A stretch of 5,235 nucleotides of DNA, from the NCBI GenBank assembly GCA_028717045.1, contig JAQUON010000091.1, positions 1 to 5,235 on the forward strand, in the 5' to 3' direction. Each line of letters starts with the position of its first letter. The stretch's first letter is position 1. The stretch is from Candidatus Omnitrophota bacterium (lineage in GTDB: Bacteria; Omnitrophota; Gorgyraeia; Gygaellales; Profunditerraquicolaceae). The position numbers and the translations under genes are program-made. Below are positions 4,346 to 5,235 of this stretch, in pieces. The notes under the pieces were generated by a model, which searched no databases, had not been told where the DNA came from, and worked only from the letters and a program-made list of their open reading frames with translations.

Positions 4346-5235
4346 TGAAGAAATCCCCGGCCTTCTTTTCATTTTTGATTTTGGCAGCTTTATTTATGCG
4401 CACAGCCTCAGCTGAAGAAGCGCTCACCTGGCAGGAGTGCATCAAAGAGGCGCAGAAGAACCATCCGGACCTGATTTCAGCCGAAGAGGGCGTGAAGGCG
4501 CAGCTGGCTGCCAAGGGCGTCACTGCCAGCAGCCTTTTTCCTCAAATAGATAGCAGTGTTGCCGGCTCAACGGCAAAGGCGTCAGGCAAGACAACCGAAA
4601 CCTATCAGTACAGCTTGAGCGGCACCCAGCTTGTATTTGACGGCTCCCAGACAAGCGATAAAATAAAACAGGCTGAAGAGAATATCAAGGCAGCCAGGTA
4701 CACTTTTAGATTTACTTCAACCGAAGTGCGGCTTAAGCTTCGGACCGCATTTATCAATTTGCTGAAAGCGCAGGAATCCCTGAATCTCACCCAGGAGATC
4801 TTCAATATCAGGAGAGGTAACCTTGAATTGATTACTTTGCGCCATGAATCCGGCTTAGAGCATAAAGGTGCACTGCTTAATGCCGAGGCGAATTTAGCTG
4901 AGGCCAAGTTTGGCATAGCCCAGGCAAAAAGGGACGTTGAGGTAGCGCAGAGGCAGCTGCTTAAAGAAATGGGGAGGGCTGATTTTTCCGACGTACGCGC
5001 GCAGGGGGATTTTAAAATAAGCGACGCAGCATTCCAGAAGCCCGATTTTGTTGCGCTGGCAAAGAACAACCCTGCGCTGCAAAAATTGATTGCCCAGAAA
5101 AATGCCGCTTCATTCGGCATACAAGCTGCCAAGGCAAATTTTCTTCCCGAACTTTCTGCGTCGGCAAGCGCAAATAAAAAAGGTTCACAATGGCCCCCGG
5201 ATGACGATCAATGGAATGCGGGCTTGACTCTTTCT
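4345..5235 (+). CDS. TolC-family outer-membrane efflux protein, 3' end missing
   Basis: The frame is open from the ATG at 4345 to the right edge, 297 codons with no stop. Full-length family members usually have about 430-490 residues, so roughly the last third is missing. Residues 1-23 are a Sec signal peptide (MKK, hydrophobic FFSFLILAALF, cleavage after ASA). The mature start EEALTWQECIKEAQKNHPDL is the classical TolC opening. A beta-strand region (FPQIDSSVAGS, then QYSLSGTQLVFDG) is followed by long amphipathic helices (about 103-210, with TAFINLLKAQESL and HESGLEHKGALLNAEANLAEAK). A second repeat begins near 235 (NNPALQKLIAQKNAASFGIQAAKANFLPELSASAS). Trimers form the exit duct for RND, ABC or MFS pumps, whose genes probably follow. 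The start overlaps the AbrB-type stop by one base with no clear ribosome site, so translation should be coupled. Confidence 0.9.
   Translation, partial: MKKSPAFFSFLILAALFMRTASAEEALTWQECIKEAQKNHPDLISAEEGVKAQLAAKGVTASSLFPQIDSSVAGSTAKASGKTTETYQYSLSGTQLVFDGSQTSDKIKQAEENIKAARYTFRFTSTEVRLKLRTAFINLLKAQESLNLTQEIFNIRRGNLELITLRHESGLEHKGALLNAEANLAEAKFGIAQAKRDVEVAQRQLLKEMGRADFSDVRAQGDFKISDAAFQKPDFVALAKNNPALQKLIAQKNAASFGIQAAKANFLPELSASASANKKGSQWPPDDDQWNAGLTLS

Noticed and set aside
4605..5132. Long open frame on the minus strand (175 codons)
   Set aside because: It lies wholly antisense to the TolC-family gene, whose protein shows clear family features. The minus-strand product is rich in Ser, Ala and Cys with no recognisable domain, typical of a shadow frame.
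1..5235. CRISPR arrays, tRNA or rRNA genes, insertion sequences, phage genes
   Set aside because: I saw no direct repeat arrays, no cloverleaf-like segments, no transposase or integrase motifs and no terminal inverted repeats. Base composition looks even across the window.

Overview
This window looks like a chromosomal segment from a Gram-negative-type bacterium. It encodes proteins with Sec signal peptides, a periplasmic LTXXQ protein and a TolC-type outer-membrane channel. The gene set (ECF-type anti-sigma factor with LTXXQ protein, GAF-ANTAR regulator with a stand-alone FMN-dependent glutamate-synthase-like enzyme, AbrB-type regulator with TolC) resembles what is found in uncultured lineages such as Omnitrophota or in deltaproteobacteria. 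That placement is an impression from gene content, not a demonstrated assignment. All genes that I accept are on the + strand.

Region 1 (1-970): the 3' part of a membrane-bound zinc-finger anti-sigma factor, cut by the left edge, then a periplasmic Spy/CpxP/CnrX-like LTXXQ protein. A close match to an ECF sigma factor promoter (GGAACTT, 16 nt, GTCTAA) lies in the 51-nt gap. This suggests an envelope-stress or metal-stress circuit whose sigma factor gene would lie just outside the window.

Region 2 (971-1258): a gene-free leader of about 290 nt. It starts with a good sigma70 promoter and contains two intrinsic terminators in series. The 5' arm of each terminator overlaps a small hairpin with a C-G closed hexaloop carrying A at position 1 and G at position 4, the hallmark of RNA targets of ANTAR antiterminators. 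The next gene encodes a GAF-ANTAR protein, so the leader reads as a tandem, autogenously controlled antitermination switch.

Region 3 (1259-3976): the GAF-ANTAR gene, an FMN-binding glutamate-synthase-family enzyme without a glutaminase domain, and a 63-residue cysteine-rich protein translationally linked to it, closed by a strong terminator. The likely logic is that a small-molecule or nitrogen signal sensed by the GAF domain lets the ANTAR domain bind the leader RNA and release transcription of its own gene and of the nitrogen-assimilation-like genes behind it.

Region 4 (3977-5235): a near-consensus sigma70 promoter drives an AbrB/SpoVT-type DNA-binding protein. Its stop codon overlaps the start codon of a TolC-family outer-membrane efflux gene that runs off the right edge. 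This is probably the start of a self-regulated efflux operon.
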